The position numbers were made by a program, and so were the translations under genes. This document shows positions 25,561 through 34,073 of a DNA stretch of 64,000 nucleotides, piece after piece. Below the pieces are notes generated by a model. It had not been told where the DNA came from. It worked only from the letters and a program-made list of their open reading frames with translations, and searched no databases. Source of the stretch: Pseudomonas sp. Irchel s3h17 (GTDB lineage: Bacteria; Pseudomonadota; Gammaproteobacteria; Pseudomonadales; Pseudomonadaceae); assembly GCF_900187505.1 (NCBI RefSeq), contig NZ_FYDL01000019.1, forward strand, positions 18,017 to 82,016, read 5' to 3'. The stretch's first letter is position 1. Every line of letters starts with the position of its first letter.

Positions 25561-25866
25561 ATGTGCGAGCTCTATGTCAAAGCCGACCCGATTCTGTACG
25601 AGTCACGCTCGCGCTCACTGCGCATCTGCGGGGTGGTGACCACGTTGCGCCTGGAAAACCAGTTCTGGGACATCCTCAGCGAGATCGCTGAAAACGATGG
25701 CATGACCACCAATCAGTTGATCGCCAAGCTTTATGAAGAGGTGATGGACTATCGAGGCGAAGTGGTGAACTTCGCCTCGTTCCTGCGGGTCAGTTGCACC
25801 CGCTACCTGAGCCAGCGGCGGGAACAGGCGCCTGGATTGTCAGTGGTGCGGGCGGCGGTCAAGTAG
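25561..25866 (+). CDS. Ribbon-helix-helix domain protein
   Basis: The 101-residue product contains a ribbon-helix-helix pattern (SRSLRICGVVTTLRLENQFWDILSEIAENDGMTTNQLIAKLYEEV, about 17-61), as in the RHH_4 group of aryl-sulfate-sulfotransferase-type/Rv-like small regulators. The tail SFLRVSCTRYLSQRREQ is conserved in pseudomonads. It lies 14 nt after the DJ-1 gene, so the two are probably one operon. It is likely DNA-binding; targets unknown. Confidence 0.8.
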   Translation: MCELYVKADPILYESRSRSLRICGVVTTLRLENQFWDILSEIAENDGMTTNQLIAKLYEEVMDYRGEVVNFASFLRVSCTRYLSQRREQAPGLSVVRAAVK

Positions 25867-26081
25867 ATGATCTTGCGTGCCGCCATGCTGGCAAACCCGC
25901 CATGGAGTCGGGTCGATACTCGCGTGGGTTGTTCACCGGGGCCGGCAGGACGCGTGGGAAATCATGGCTGTCTACTCTCCCATGCACCGGCACGCGGAAA
26001 TTTGAACTGGCCAAACGCCGAGGAAGGGCTTTACTTCAGAGTCGTAATCCCCCCGCCATTTCAATCGACAGGAGCAGACGC

Positions 26082-26426
26082 ATGTCTGGATGGTATGAGT
26101 TGAGCAAAAGCAGCAATGGCCAATTCCGCTTCGTGCTGAAAGCGGCCAACGCCGAAACCATTCTCACCAGCGAGCTTTACACCACGCGTACCGCCGCCGA
26201 CAACGGCATCGCCTCGGTGCAGACCAATAGCCCATTGGAGGATCGCTACGAGAAAAAAGCCACCAAGGACGGCCATCCTTACTTCAATCTCAAGGCGGCC
26301 AATCATCAGGTCATCGGCAACAGCGAGGCGTATTCCTCGGAAGCTGCCCGGGACAAAGGCATTGCCAGCGTCAAGACCAATGGCCCGACCACAGTCATCA
26401 AAGACAAGACCACGCCGGTGCTTTGA
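26082..26426 (+). CDS. YegP-family protein with two DUF1508 repeats
   Basis: The 114-residue protein contains two DUF1508 repeats: WYELSKSSNGQFRFVLKAANAETILTSELY and YEKKATKDGHPYFNLKAANHQVIGNSEAY, each followed by a GIASV(Q/K)TN segment. The length and tandem layout match E. coli YegP (110). A GGAG ribosome site lies upstream of the ATG at 26082. The function of the family is not established; the preceding 215 nt hold no gene. Confidence 0.92.
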   Translation: MSGWYELSKSSNGQFRFVLKAANAETILTSELYTTRTAADNGIASVQTNSPLEDRYEKKATKDGHPYFNLKAANHQVIGNSEAYSSEAARDKGIASVKTNGPTTVIKDKTTPVL

Positions 26427-26437
26427 ATACACCTTCC

Positions 26438-26513
26438 GATCATTCCTACGCTCGCGCGTGGGAATGCCTCCATGGACGCTCTGCGTCAAGTGACGCAGAG
26501 CGTGGGAACAATC
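26438..26513. repeat. Pseudomonas intergenic palindromic repeat, GATC-bounded
   Basis: The repeat begins GATCATTCCTACGCT and ends AGCGTGGGAACAATC, with an inner hairpin GACGCTCTGCGTC/GACGCAGAGCGT. A longer relative lies at 52993-53104. It is distinct in sequence from the REPINs. Confidence 0.75.
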
Positions 26514-26528
26514 ATAAGGGGGATTGTC

Positions 26529-27416
26529 TCAGCGCAAGGTATCCAGCAATTCCTGCAACTGACTGCAACCCGTTTCATTCAACGGGAACACCGGCAGGCG
26601 CGGGTCACCCACTTCCAGCCCGGTCATGCGCAGGCCGGCCTTGATGGTCGCCGGCAGTCCTCCCTTGAGGATGAAGTCCAGCAGCGGCAACTGGCGATAG
26701 AACAGCTCTCGTACCTTGCCCAGATCATTGGCCAGTACGGCCTGATACAGCGCACCGTTGAGTTGCGGGATCAGATTCGGCGCCGCGGTGCACCAGCCTT
26801 TGGCACCGGCAGCGAATGCCTCCAGCGCCAGCGGATTACAGCCGTTGTAGAACGGCACCCGGCCCTCGCCGAGCAGTTGCAGCCTGTGCATGCGCTGGAT
26901 GTCGCCGGTGCTCTCCTTGACCATGGTCACGTTTTCCACGGCATTGAAGATCCGCAGGATCAGGTCCACCGACATGTCGGTGCCGCTGGTGGCCGGGTTG
27001 TTGTAGAGCATGATCGGCACGCCGATGTTCTCGCCGATGGCGCGGTAGTGAGCGAGGATCTCGGCTTCGCTGAGTTTCCAGTAGGACGCTGGCAGCACCA
27101 TCACCACGTCGGCGCCATGGGTTTCGGCGAAACGGGCGCGTCGCACTGCCTTGGCGGTGGTCAGGTCGGAAACGCTGACGATGGTCGGCACGCGCCTGGC
27201 GACGTGCTTGATGCTGAACTCGCTGACCTGATCCCACTCCGCATCACTCAGGTAGGCGCCTTCGCCCGTGCTGCCCAGTGGGGCGATGGCGTGTACGCCG
27301 CTGTCGATCAGTCGATCGATGGAGCGCCCCAGTGCGTCGAGATCAATGTGTTCACCGTTGGCGGTGAAAGGGGTGATGGTGTAGCCGATGATGCCGTGAA
27401 TAGAAGGGCTGGACAT
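26529..27416 (-). CDS. DapA-family class I aldolase/dehydratase
   Basis: The 295-residue protein is a (beta/alpha)8 barrel of the dihydrodipicolinate synthase/N-acetylneuraminate lyase family. It shows GSTGEGAYLSDAEW (GxxGE motif, residues 48-52), the conserved Tyr138 in MLYNNPATSG, and the Schiff-base Lys167 in MVKESTGDIQR. It is probably not the biosynthetic DapA, because it is placed 30 nt behind a class II aldolase in a catabolic-looking operon controlled by a XRE-cupin regulator. Substrate unknown, perhaps a keto-acid. Confidence 0.88.
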   Translation of the reverse strand: MSSPSIHGIIGYTITPFTANGEHIDLDALGRSIDRLIDSGVHAIAPLGSTGEGAYLSDAEWDQVSEFSIKHVARRVPTIVSVSDLTTAKAVRRARFAETHGADVVMVLPASYWKLSEAEILAHYRAIGENIGVPIMLYNNPATSGTDMSVDLILRIFNAVENVTMVKESTGDIQRMHRLQLLGEGRVPFYNGCNPLALEAFAAGAKGWCTAAPNLIPQLNGALYQAVLANDLGKVRELFYRQLPLLDFILKGGLPATIKAGLRMTGLEVGDPRLPVFPLNETGCSQLQELLDTLR

Positions 27417-27446
27417 GCTGTCTCTCCATTAAGCGAATGAGCGGTT

Positions 27447-28229
27447 TCAGTTCAGGCAATCGGCGTGTTGACGCAGGTTCTGCCGGGCGTAGTAGTTGAA
27501 CGCCGCGCCGTGGCGCTTGGGCTTGGAGATCCAGTCATGGGCTTCGCGGCCGAGTGCCGGCAGGATCGGCTTGAGCGTGCCGGCCGACATCGCCAGCAAC
27601 TGTAGCTTGGCCGCGCGCTCGATCAACTGTGCAATCACGCAGGCTTCCTCGATGGTCCATCCGGTCGACAGCTGGCCGTGGTGGGCAAGCACGATCGCGC
27701 GTTTGTCGCCCAGGGCCCCGGCGATGATTTCACCTTCTTCGTTGCCCACCGGTACCCCCGGCCACGCCTCGAGAAAGGCGCAGTCCTCGTAGAGCGGGCA
27801 GAGGTCCATGTGGGAGATTTCCAGCGGCACCTCCAGCATCGACAAGGCGGCGATGTGGGTCGGGTGCGTGTGGATGATGCAGTTCACGTCCGGGCGGGCG
27901 CGGTAGACCCAGCTGTGGAAACGGTTGGCCGGGTTCGGCATGCCGTGGCCTTCCAGCACTTCCAGGTCTTCGTTGACCAGCAGCAGGTTGCTCGCGGTGA
28001 TTTCGTCGAAACCCAGGCCCAGTTGCTGGGTGTAGTAGGTGCCCGGTTGTGGGCCGCGGGCGGTGATTTGCCCGGCCAGCCCCGAGTCGTGACCGTTCTC
28101 GAACAGAATGCGGCAGGTCAGCGCCAGCTTTTGCCGGTCAGTCCACGTATTATCCGCCAGGGTGCTTTGCATCTGCGAAAGCGCCTGCTTGATGAGTTGC
28201 TCTTTAGGTAGTGCTAATGTCTTGGCCAT
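27447..28229 (-). CDS. Class II aldolase/adducin-family protein
   Basis: This 260-residue zinc-dependent aldolase-fold protein shows the metal-binding HTHPTHIAALS (about 119-129) and AHHGQLSTG segments, with Ser/Asn-rich GLAGQITARGP before them. Members split or epimerise sugar phosphates or decarboxylate keto-acids. It leads an operon with the DapA-like gene and is divergent from a XRE-cupin regulator with shared operators. Substrate not assignable. Confidence 0.9.
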   Translation of the reverse strand: MAKTLALPKEQLIKQALSQMQSTLADNTWTDRQKLALTCRILFENGHDSGLAGQITARGPQPGTYYTQQLGLGFDEITASNLLLVNEDLEVLEGHGMPNPANRFHSWVYRARPDVNCIIHTHPTHIAALSMLEVPLEISHMDLCPLYEDCAFLEAWPGVPVGNEEGEIIAGALGDKRAIVLAHHGQLSTGWTIEEACVIAQLIERAAKLQLLAMSAGTLKPILPALGREAHDWISKPKRHGAAFNYYARQNLRQHADCLN

Positions 28230-28301
28230 ATCAGGTGTCCTTTGTTGTGATCAATGGACGTCGGATGTGGTTCTCCCGCTGCTCGCAAGGTCGTTGGGTG
28301 A

Positions 28302-28343
28302 TCACATGTGACACTTAAGAGGCTATATGACACTTTGTGTCAT
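28302..28343. promoter_or_regulatory. Palindromic operators between aldolase operon and XRE-cupin gene
   Basis: The region holds TCACATGTGA (28302-28311) and the perfect 17-nt dyad ATGACACTTTGTGTCAT (28327-28343). The half-site TGACACTT occurs twice, 19 nt apart. Such repeats upstream of both divergent genes suggest binding by the adjacent regulator. Confidence 0.7.
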
Positions 28344-28388
28344 TGGCAAGGATTAATCGTTGCCTCCTTGATGGATTAATGGCTCCAC

Positions 28389-28931
28389 ATGTCTATCCGT
28401 TTGAAATTATTGAGAAAAAAGCTCGGCATTACGCTAGAGGCCCTGGCCGAAAAATCCGGCATGACCAAGAGCTATCTGTCGAAAGTCGAGCGCGGGCTCA
28501 ACACTCCGTCCATTGCGGCGGCGCTGAAACTGGCCAAGGCGCTGAACGTCAAGGTCGAGGAGTTGTTCTCCGAGGACGCGATCAGCCTCGACAGCTACAG
28601 CCTGGTGCGCGCCCATGAGCGACAGTCACTGGCGGCCAATGACCAGGCGCCGGGTTACGCGGTACTGGCTCATCAGGTCAGTGAACGCAGCCTGTTGCCT
28701 TTCATCATCTACCCGCCCAAGGAGTTCAGTGACAAGACCTTCAAGGAGCACCTGGGGGAGGAGTTCCTGTTTGTCCATGAGGGCCAGGTCGAAGTCGATT
28801 TCATGAACGAGCGGGTGATCCTGGATCGGGGGGATGCGCTGCACTTCAACGCGCAAAAACCCCACCGCCTGCGCTCGGTGGGCGAGGTGCAGGCGCAGTT
28901 GCTGGTGGTGGTGCACAGCAGCGAGGAGTGA
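28389..28931 (+). CDS. XRE-cupin transcriptional regulator
   Basis: The 180-residue protein has an N-terminal HTH (RLKLLRKKLGITLEALAEKSGMTKSYLSKVERGLNTPSIAAALKLAKAL, about 4-53) and a C-terminal cupin (HLGEEFLFVHEGQVEVDF to DRGDALHFNAQKPHRL, about 118-160). This layout is that of HipB/PuuR-like regulators which bind a small molecule in the cupin. It should control the divergent aldolase/DapA-like operon through the TGACACTT dyads. Effector unknown. Confidence 0.92.
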   Translation: MSIRLKLLRKKLGITLEALAEKSGMTKSYLSKVERGLNTPSIAAALKLAKALNVKVEELFSEDAISLDSYSLVRAHERQSLAANDQAPGYAVLAHQVSERSLLPFIIYPPKEFSDKTFKEHLGEEFLFVHEGQVEVDFMNERVILDRGDALHFNAQKPHRLRSVGEVQAQLLVVVHSSEE

Positions 28932-28955
28932 TCGGGTTATGCCGCGCGCGCCCTT

Positions 28956-29086
28956 GTGGCGAGGGAGCTTGCTCCCGCTCGGTCGCGCAGCGGCCGCAAA
29001 ACCTGCATGTGCGGAGTGTCTGGCAGGCTCGGGTTGCCGATTTCAGGACTGCTTTGCAGTCCAGCGGGAGCAAGCTCCCTCGCCAC
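28956..29086. repeat. REPIN
   Basis: Inverted REP pair: the left arm starts GTGGCGAGGGAGCTTGCTCC and the right ends GGGAGCAAGCTCCCTCGCCAC-type sequence. Both arms have the GGGAGC core. A short run of CAGTGA repeats follows at 29086-29100. Confidence 0.88.
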
Positions 29087-29102
29087 AGTGACAGTGACAG
29101 TG

Positions 29103-30122
29103 TCAGGCCTCGACCGGCACCGTCAGCAGCGGGTTACCCAGTGCGTGCGACTTCGAATCGAAAAACCGCAACTCAACCCCCGTTCCCTCAAACACCTTTG
29201 CGTAATGCCGCTTCTGGCTCTGGATAAAGGCCGCGCTGCGTGGATAGATTGAGATCGCCACGGTGTTCGGCCTGGCCTGGCGCAAGGCGTGAATGAGGTG
29301 CGCGTCCTGCTTGCCGAGGCTGTGACCGAAGATGCACAACCCATCGTGCTGATGCAGCAACTGGTCGTAGCAGAACGACAGGTAATCCGAACTGCGGATG
29401 GTCTTGAGCTTGTCTTCGCTGCTGCCTTCGCTGACGAATAGCGGCACATCGTCCAGGGTCTTGATCGTGTTATTGATCGCAAAGCTGCCCAGCAGTGTGC
29501 CCTCGGTGGAGGTCAGTTTGCGCGCGGTGCCGTCCTGGTTGCGCACCAGGTGCAGGCCACCGTGCAGGTACAGCAGGCGGGTCTTTTCGGTGGTGCTGGC
29601 GCTCAGGTCGAAGCTCGGCCCAGTGCCATGAAACAGGTCGCTGATGCCGTCGGGCTGGTGCTGGATTGCCCAGTAATTGAGCAGGTCATAGTTGGTGGTG
29701 AACACCGTCGGGTAGCAACTCAACTCCTGACTGATCATCGCCAGGCTTGAGGCCTGCACCAGGCGCCAGGGAATGTGCACCGCATGCACGGTGTTGATCA
29801 GCGCTTCCTTGATCGCGTAGTAACGATTGCGCGGTGCCGCGGAGCTGACGGCCAGGGCCTTGTTGACCCGGCTGGTGGTTTTCAGTGCGCCCAGCACTTG
29901 TTCGAAACTGCGGGTCTGCATCGCCTCGAACACACTCAGCTCGGACGGGCTCAACGGCTTTTCCTCCACCGTGCGGGCGTTTTCGAACAGCGAGTCGTAA
30001 CCGAAGTCATCCCACACCGCGCGACTGGCACCGTTGCCCACCAGCAGGGCACTGAACGGGGTGGTTGCACGCAACGCCTTCCAGTCTTCTAGGTGGGCAT
30101 CAACATCCTGGAACTCGGTCAT
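29103..30122 (-). CDS. DUF4917 protein with SIR2-like motifs
   Basis: The 339-residue protein shows SIR2-like landmarks in order: LLVGNGASRAVWDDF (Gly-rich, 28-40), TTNYDLLNYWA (142-152), LHGGLHLV (187-194) and IFGHSLGKQDAHLIHAL (264-280). These correspond to the NAD-binding loop, TNYD, the active-site-like HG, and the F-G-x-S-x3-D region of SIR2-family NADases and related defence proteins. The resemblance is my reading; the formal family is DUF4917. The ATG at 30122 is chosen; the frame continues open upstream into the divergent Fe-ADH gene, which is a shadow. No transmembrane segment. Confidence 0.82.
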   Translation of the reverse strand: MTEFQDVDAHLEDWKALRATTPFSALLVGNGASRAVWDDFGYDSLFENARTVEEKPLSPSELSVFEAMQTRSFEQVLGALKTTSRVNKALAVSSAAPRNRYYAIKEALINTVHAVHIPWRLVQASSLAMISQELSCYPTVFTTNYDLLNYWAIQHQPDGISDLFHGTGPSFDLSASTTEKTRLLYLHGGLHLVRNQDGTARKLTSTEGTLLGSFAINNTIKTLDDVPLFVSEGSSEDKLKTIRSSDYLSFCYDQLLHQHDGLCIFGHSLGKQDAHLIHALRQARPNTVAISIYPRSAAFIQSQKRHYAKVFEGTGVELRFFDSKSHALGNPLLTVPVEA

Positions 30123-30275
30123 CGCGTCGGTCTTCTCAAGCGGGTGGGGGCAGGGCGCAGACTTTATCACGACCGGGTGTTGAGCCAGATCAAGATGCGC
30201 GGTGAGCGATGGGTCGATCCTTAAGGTATCCGCCGAATCAGGAGTGACGGTTCGGTCTATCGAGGAGGAATCGCC

Positions 30276-31424
30276 GTGACCAGCACATTTTTCATTCCCG
30301 CCGTGAACATCATGGGCACCGGTTGCCTCGACGAAGCCATGATTGCCATCGGCAACTACGGGTTTCGCAAGGCCCTGATCGTGACTGACACAGGCCTGGC
30401 CGAAGCGGGCGTGGCCAGCCTGATCGCCGAAAAACTGGCGATGCAGGACATTGATTCCGTGGTGTTCGACGGCGCCAAGCCCAACCCGAGCATCGCCAAT
30501 GTGGAGAGCGGCCTGGAACTGCTGCAGCGCAGCGAATGCGATTTCGTGGTGTCCCTGGGCGGCGGCTCGCCCCACGACTGCGCCAAGGGCATCGCCCTGT
30601 GCGCCACCAATGGCGGCAAGATCGCCGACTACGAAGGTGTCGACCGGTCCGCCAAGCCACAGCTGCCGTTGATTGCCATTAACACCACCGCCGGCACCGC
30701 CAGTGAAATGACCCGCTTCTGCATCATCACCGACGAATCACGCCACGTGAAAATGGCCATCGTCGACCGCAATATCACGCCACTATTGTCGGTCAACGAC
30801 CCTGCCCTGATGGCCGCCATGCCCAAGGGCCTGACCGCCGCCACCGGCATGGACGCCTTGACCCACGCCATCGAAGCCTATGTCTCCACCGCCGCCAATC
30901 CGATCACCGATGCCTGCGCGCTGAAAGCCATCGAGCTGATCAGTCGCAATTTACGCCTGGCGGTGCGCGACGGCAGCGACATGATCGTCCGGGAGAACAT
31001 GGCTTACGCGCAGTTCCTCGCGGGCATGGCGTTCAACAACGCGTCCCTGGGGTTTGTCCATGCAATGGCCCACCAGTTGGGCGGCCTTTACGACTTGCCC
31101 CATGGCGTGTGCAACGCGGTGCTGTTGCCTCACGTGCAAAGCTTCAACGCCGCGATCTGTGCTGAACGCCTGGCGGTGGTGGCCCATGCACTGGGTGTCG
31201 AGACCCGTGGTCTCAACCCGCAGGAGGGTGCTGAGGCGGCTATCGCAGCGATCCGTGAATTGTCCCGGGACGTGGAGATTCCAGCCGGTTTGCGCGACCT
31301 TGGGGCCAAGCTGCAAGACGTCCCGCTCCTCGCGGCCAATGCGCTGAAAGATGCCTGTGGCCTGACCAATCCACGGGCGGCGGATCAGCGGCAGATCGAA
31401 GAGATTTTCCGCAACGCGTTCTGA
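30276..31424 (+). CDS. Iron-containing alcohol dehydrogenase (YiaY-like)
   Basis: The 382-residue protein belongs to the group III iron-dependent alcohol dehydrogenases. It shows SLGGGSPHDCAKGIAL (NAD-binding, about 93-108), INTTAGTASEMTRF, GMDALTHAIEAY, and the metal site GFVHAMAHQLGGLYDLPHGVCNA. Length and motifs match E. coli YiaY (383) and ErcA of pseudomonads. It may oxidise short primary alcohols. It is divergent from the DUF4917 gene, with about 150 nt between. Confidence 0.93.
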   Translation: MTSTFFIPAVNIMGTGCLDEAMIAIGNYGFRKALIVTDTGLAEAGVASLIAEKLAMQDIDSVVFDGAKPNPSIANVESGLELLQRSECDFVVSLGGGSPHDCAKGIALCATNGGKIADYEGVDRSAKPQLPLIAINTTAGTASEMTRFCIITDESRHVKMAIVDRNITPLLSVNDPALMAAMPKGLTAATGMDALTHAIEAYVSTAANPITDACALKAIELISRNLRLAVRDGSDMIVRENMAYAQFLAGMAFNNASLGFVHAMAHQLGGLYDLPHGVCNAVLLPHVQSFNAAICAERLAVVAHALGVETRGLNPQEGAEAAIAAIRELSRDVEIPAGLRDLGAKLQDVPLLAANALKDACGLTNPRAADQRQIEEIFRNAF

Positions 31425-31529
31425 CGGTTCAGCCCATGGCTGTCACCGCCAGGGCCACGCTCATCAGCGCCAGTGGCCAGGCTGGCGCCCGTAGCGGCTT
31501 ACGCCGGAACCGTGGAGCAGGGGGCTGGA

Positions 31530-32018
31530 TCACGGGTCCGGCAGCAGGGCTCTGGCGGGGCTGGTGCTGCATTGAATCAACACCACCCCGGCAATCAGCA
31601 TGGTCGCGCCGAGCAGCTTCGGCAGGGTCAGATGCCGCTCCACCAGCCCGAACAACCCGAAGTGATCCAGCACCAGCGACGCCACCACCTGCCCGCTCAG
31701 CGCCAGGGCAATGAACCCTGATGCCCCCAGTTTGGGAAGCAGCATCAAGGCCAGGGCAATGAAGCACACCCCGAAGGCACCGCCAGCCCACATCCACAGG
31801 GGCGCTTTACTGATGAACCCCAGGGACGGTAGCGGTAAACGCAGGGCGATGATCACCGGCAACAACACCGCCATACTCACCAGCAACGACGCAAGGGTCG
31901 CCCACAAGGGATGGCCGAGGCCGCGACTGAGGTTGGCGTTGATCGCGCTTTGAAAGGGCACCACGGCACCGGCGATCACCGCGAGTAGCAACAGTCCGGC
32001 CCAATGCAGGGTACTCAT
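31530..32018 (-). CDS. YdcZ-family (DUF606) membrane transporter
   Basis: The 162-residue membrane protein has five predicted helices and the DUF606/DMT_YdcZ pattern: AGLLLLAVIAGAVVPFQSAINANLSRGLGHPLWATLASLLVS, then GASGFIALALSGQVVASLVLDHFGLFG. The family is a half-size relative of EamA transporters and probably dimerises. It is divergent from a LysR gene 77 nt away and is likely controlled by it. The long overlapping minus frame at 31429-31797 is a shadow. Confidence 0.88.
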   Translation of the reverse strand: MSTLHWAGLLLLAVIAGAVVPFQSAINANLSRGLGHPLWATLASLLVSMAVLLPVIIALRLPLPSLGFISKAPLWMWAGGAFGVCFIALALMLLPKLGASGFIALALSGQVVASLVLDHFGLFGLVERHLTLPKLLGATMLIAGVVLIQCSTSPARALLPDP

Positions 32019-32095
32019 GAAGTTTCTCCAACAGGTTTTGCTGGACTCTAAGGTATTCGTCGCGCAGATTTAAATTCCAAATAGCTATCCAGAAC

Positions 32096-33007
32096 ATGCA
32101 TCGGATGAATGATCTGCGCCGTATCGACTTGAACCTGCTGGTGATCCTCGACGCCTTGCTCAGCGAGCAGCACGTGACGCGCGCGGCCGAGCGCCTTCAT
32201 CTCAGCCAGCCGGCGGTCAGCCACGCGCTGGCGCGGCTGCGTGACATGCTGGGTGATCCCTTGCTGGTGCGTGCCGGTGCCGGGCTGGTTGCCACCCCGC
32301 GTGCGCTGGAACTGGTCGCGCCACTGCGCGAAGCGCTGTCGCAGGTCCAGGCGTTGTTGGCGCCCAACGCTTTTGACCCCGCTTCAGCCAAACGCAGGTT
32401 CCGCCTGGCGATGTCCGACTACGGCGCGGCCCTAGTCCTGCCGGGATTGATCCGTACCTTGCGCCATGAGGCTCCGGGCATCGACCTGCAAATCAGCCAC
32501 GCCAGTCGCGAAGGCATGCTGGAAGGCGTGCTCAACGGCGATATCGACCTGGCCGCCGGGGTGTTTCCCGAACTGCCCAACGAGTTGCGCTCGACGCCAC
32601 TGTTCGAGGAACGGTTTGCCTGCCTGGTGGATCGCGACAGCTTGCCGGCCAGCGGCACGCTCGACCTGCCGACCTATCTCGCCCGACCCCATGTCCTGTT
32701 GGAAATGCGTGGCAGCGGCACCCCGGAAATCGAGCGCGCGCTGACCACCCTTGGCGAGCGTCGCCACGTCACCGTCAGCCTGCCGCACTGGAGCGTGGCC
32801 CCACAATTGATTCGTACAACCGACCTGATCCTCACCGTCGCCGCCCGTGGCCTGCAGGGTATCGATCAGTCGCAATTGGTGATCCTGCCGCCCCCGTTTC
32901 ACATCCCCCCATTTACCTTCGTGCTCGCCTGGCATGGCCGCCGGGGAGGTGACCCGGCATTGAACTGGTTGAATCGACAGGTCGGGCAGGCGATAGTGCA
33001 CGGCTGA
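32096..33007 (+). CDS. LysR-family transcriptional regulator
   Basis: The 303-residue protein has the LysR N-terminal winged HTH (LNLLVILDALLSEQHVTRAAERLHLSQPAVSHALARLRDMLGDPLLVRAG, about 12-60) and a C-terminal periplasmic-binding-like sensor domain (RRFRLAMSDYGAALVLPGLIRTLR onward). The NodD/LeuO-like LRRIDLNLL start suggests the ATG at 32105 could be the true start rather than 32096; neither has a clear ribosome site. Divergence from the YdcZ gene suggests it regulates that transporter. Effector unknown. Confidence 0.92.
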   Translation: MHRMNDLRRIDLNLLVILDALLSEQHVTRAAERLHLSQPAVSHALARLRDMLGDPLLVRAGAGLVATPRALELVAPLREALSQVQALLAPNAFDPASAKRRFRLAMSDYGAALVLPGLIRTLRHEAPGIDLQISHASREGMLEGVLNGDIDLAAGVFPELPNELRSTPLFEERFACLVDRDSLPASGTLDLPTYLARPHVLLEMRGSGTPEIERALTTLGERRHVTVSLPHWSVAPQLIRTTDLILTVAARGLQGIDQSQLVILPPPFHIPPFTFVLAWHGRRGGDPALNWLNRQVGQAIVHG

Positions 33008-33040
33008 CTGTTTGATTCATACGTACACAAGGAACACGGA

Positions 33041-33781
33041 ATGACCTTGAAATACCGCTGGCTGGGCTGCGTGGCAATGAGTGGTGCGCTGAGCGCAACC
33101 CAGGCCTATGCCGAATGTGAAAAACCGCTGTTGCCCGAGGGCGTGCCGGGCTACTCGGTGTGCAAGGACTGGCCGGCCTACGATGGCCAGACCATCACCG
33201 CGCTGTCGCAGATCGAGCCGGACCCCACCCTCAGCGATGCGCCGGATGGCATGGGCATGTACGACCTGAAACTGGCCGTGATGTCCAACATCGACGGCAA
33301 GCCGCTGGCCCGTTACGCCCAGGCATCGGTGTACAGCTCCGATGCCGTGCGCTTCGATGGGCTGAGCATCGACACCGCGCGCTATAAACTCACCTCCGAT
33401 CTGCGGGCATTCGGCGTGCGTGCCGGCTTCACCGGTTCATCGCGTGCCAATCCCTTCGAGCAAGCCATCCTGTCGCTGTATGTGCGTGAAGGCAACGTGT
33501 TGCGCCCGGTCCTTGAACAGTTGGTGATCGAATCCAGCAACGGCGAGTGGGATACCAACTGCGCCGGCGAATTCAGCCACACCAAGCGCACCCTGGACAT
33601 GGCCAAGACCAGCAGCCATGGCTTTGCCGACCTGATCGTCAGGTCGGTGACCACCGACACGCAGAATCAGGTGGGGAGCGATGACTGTGAATACAAGGAA
33701 ACGGTGGGCAAGACGGTGCTGACGACACTACGCTATGACGGTCGGCAGTATGTGGTTCCCAAGGAGATGCAGGGTCTATGA
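33041..33781 (+). CDS. Exported protein of unknown function
   Basis: The 246-residue protein has a signal peptide (WLGCVAMSGALSATQAYA, cleaved before ECEKP) and a strong AAGGAA ribosome site. Cysteines at ECEKP, YSVCKDW, DTNCAGE and SDDCEYK suggest two disulfides. The mature part is predicted mixed alpha/beta with a repeated SS/VR pattern. Similar proteins are found in other pseudomonads, but I know no function. It follows the LysR gene by 33 nt and is convergent with the toxin gene. Confidence 0.8.
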   Translation: MTLKYRWLGCVAMSGALSATQAYAECEKPLLPEGVPGYSVCKDWPAYDGQTITALSQIEPDPTLSDAPDGMGMYDLKLAVMSNIDGKPLARYAQASVYSSDAVRFDGLSIDTARYKLTSDLRAFGVRAGFTGSSRANPFEQAILSLYVREGNVLRPVLEQLVIESSNGEWDTNCAGEFSHTKRTLDMAKTSSHGFADLIVRSVTTDTQNQVGSDDCEYKETVGKTVLTTLRYDGRQYVVPKEMQGL

Positions 33782-33788
33782 CCGTGAC

Positions 33789-34073
33789 CTACCATGCTCC
33801 GGGCGGTAAGCGACGGGTATGGAACACGCGTAGTACTTGAAGCTTGCCTTGGCGAACACGATAAGGGATGAGATAGGGGCGGTCGGGTAGCACCCACTCT
33901 CGAGTGCCGGACAGGCGGCCCTCACGACCCATGGCCGGAAATCGGGAGAGCTGCTCGACACTGGCGAAGATGGCTTTGACGAAGTCGGTTGCCGCCTTCG
34001 GATTTTCCAGGGCAAGGTAAGTGGCTTCGTCATCAATATTTTTGAGTGCGCTTCTCAGCCACTCAACGCGCAT
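33789..34073 (-). CDS. ParE/RelE-family toxin
   Basis: The 94-residue protein starts MRVEWLRSALKNIDDEATYLA and has the ParE/RelE fold signatures: FVKAIFASVEQLSRFPAMGREGRLSGTREWVLPDRPYLIPYRV, and ends VLRVFHTRR. The ATG at 34073 overlaps the antitoxin gene end by 11 nt, giving a coupled operon. The longer reading to 34133 runs into the antitoxin frame and is rejected. ParE poisons gyrase whereas RelE cleaves mRNA; sequence alone favours ParE (SGTREW and LPYRV-like tail). Confidence 0.9.
   Translation of the reverse strand: MRVEWLRSALKNIDDEATYLALENPKAATDFVKAIFASVEQLSRFPAMGREGRLSGTREWVLPDRPYLIPYRVRQGKLQVLRVFHTRRLPPGAW

Noticed and set aside
30123..30575. Upstream extension of the DUF4917 frame
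   Set aside because: It overlaps the Fe-ADH gene on the other strand and has no family similarity; the start at 30122 fits.
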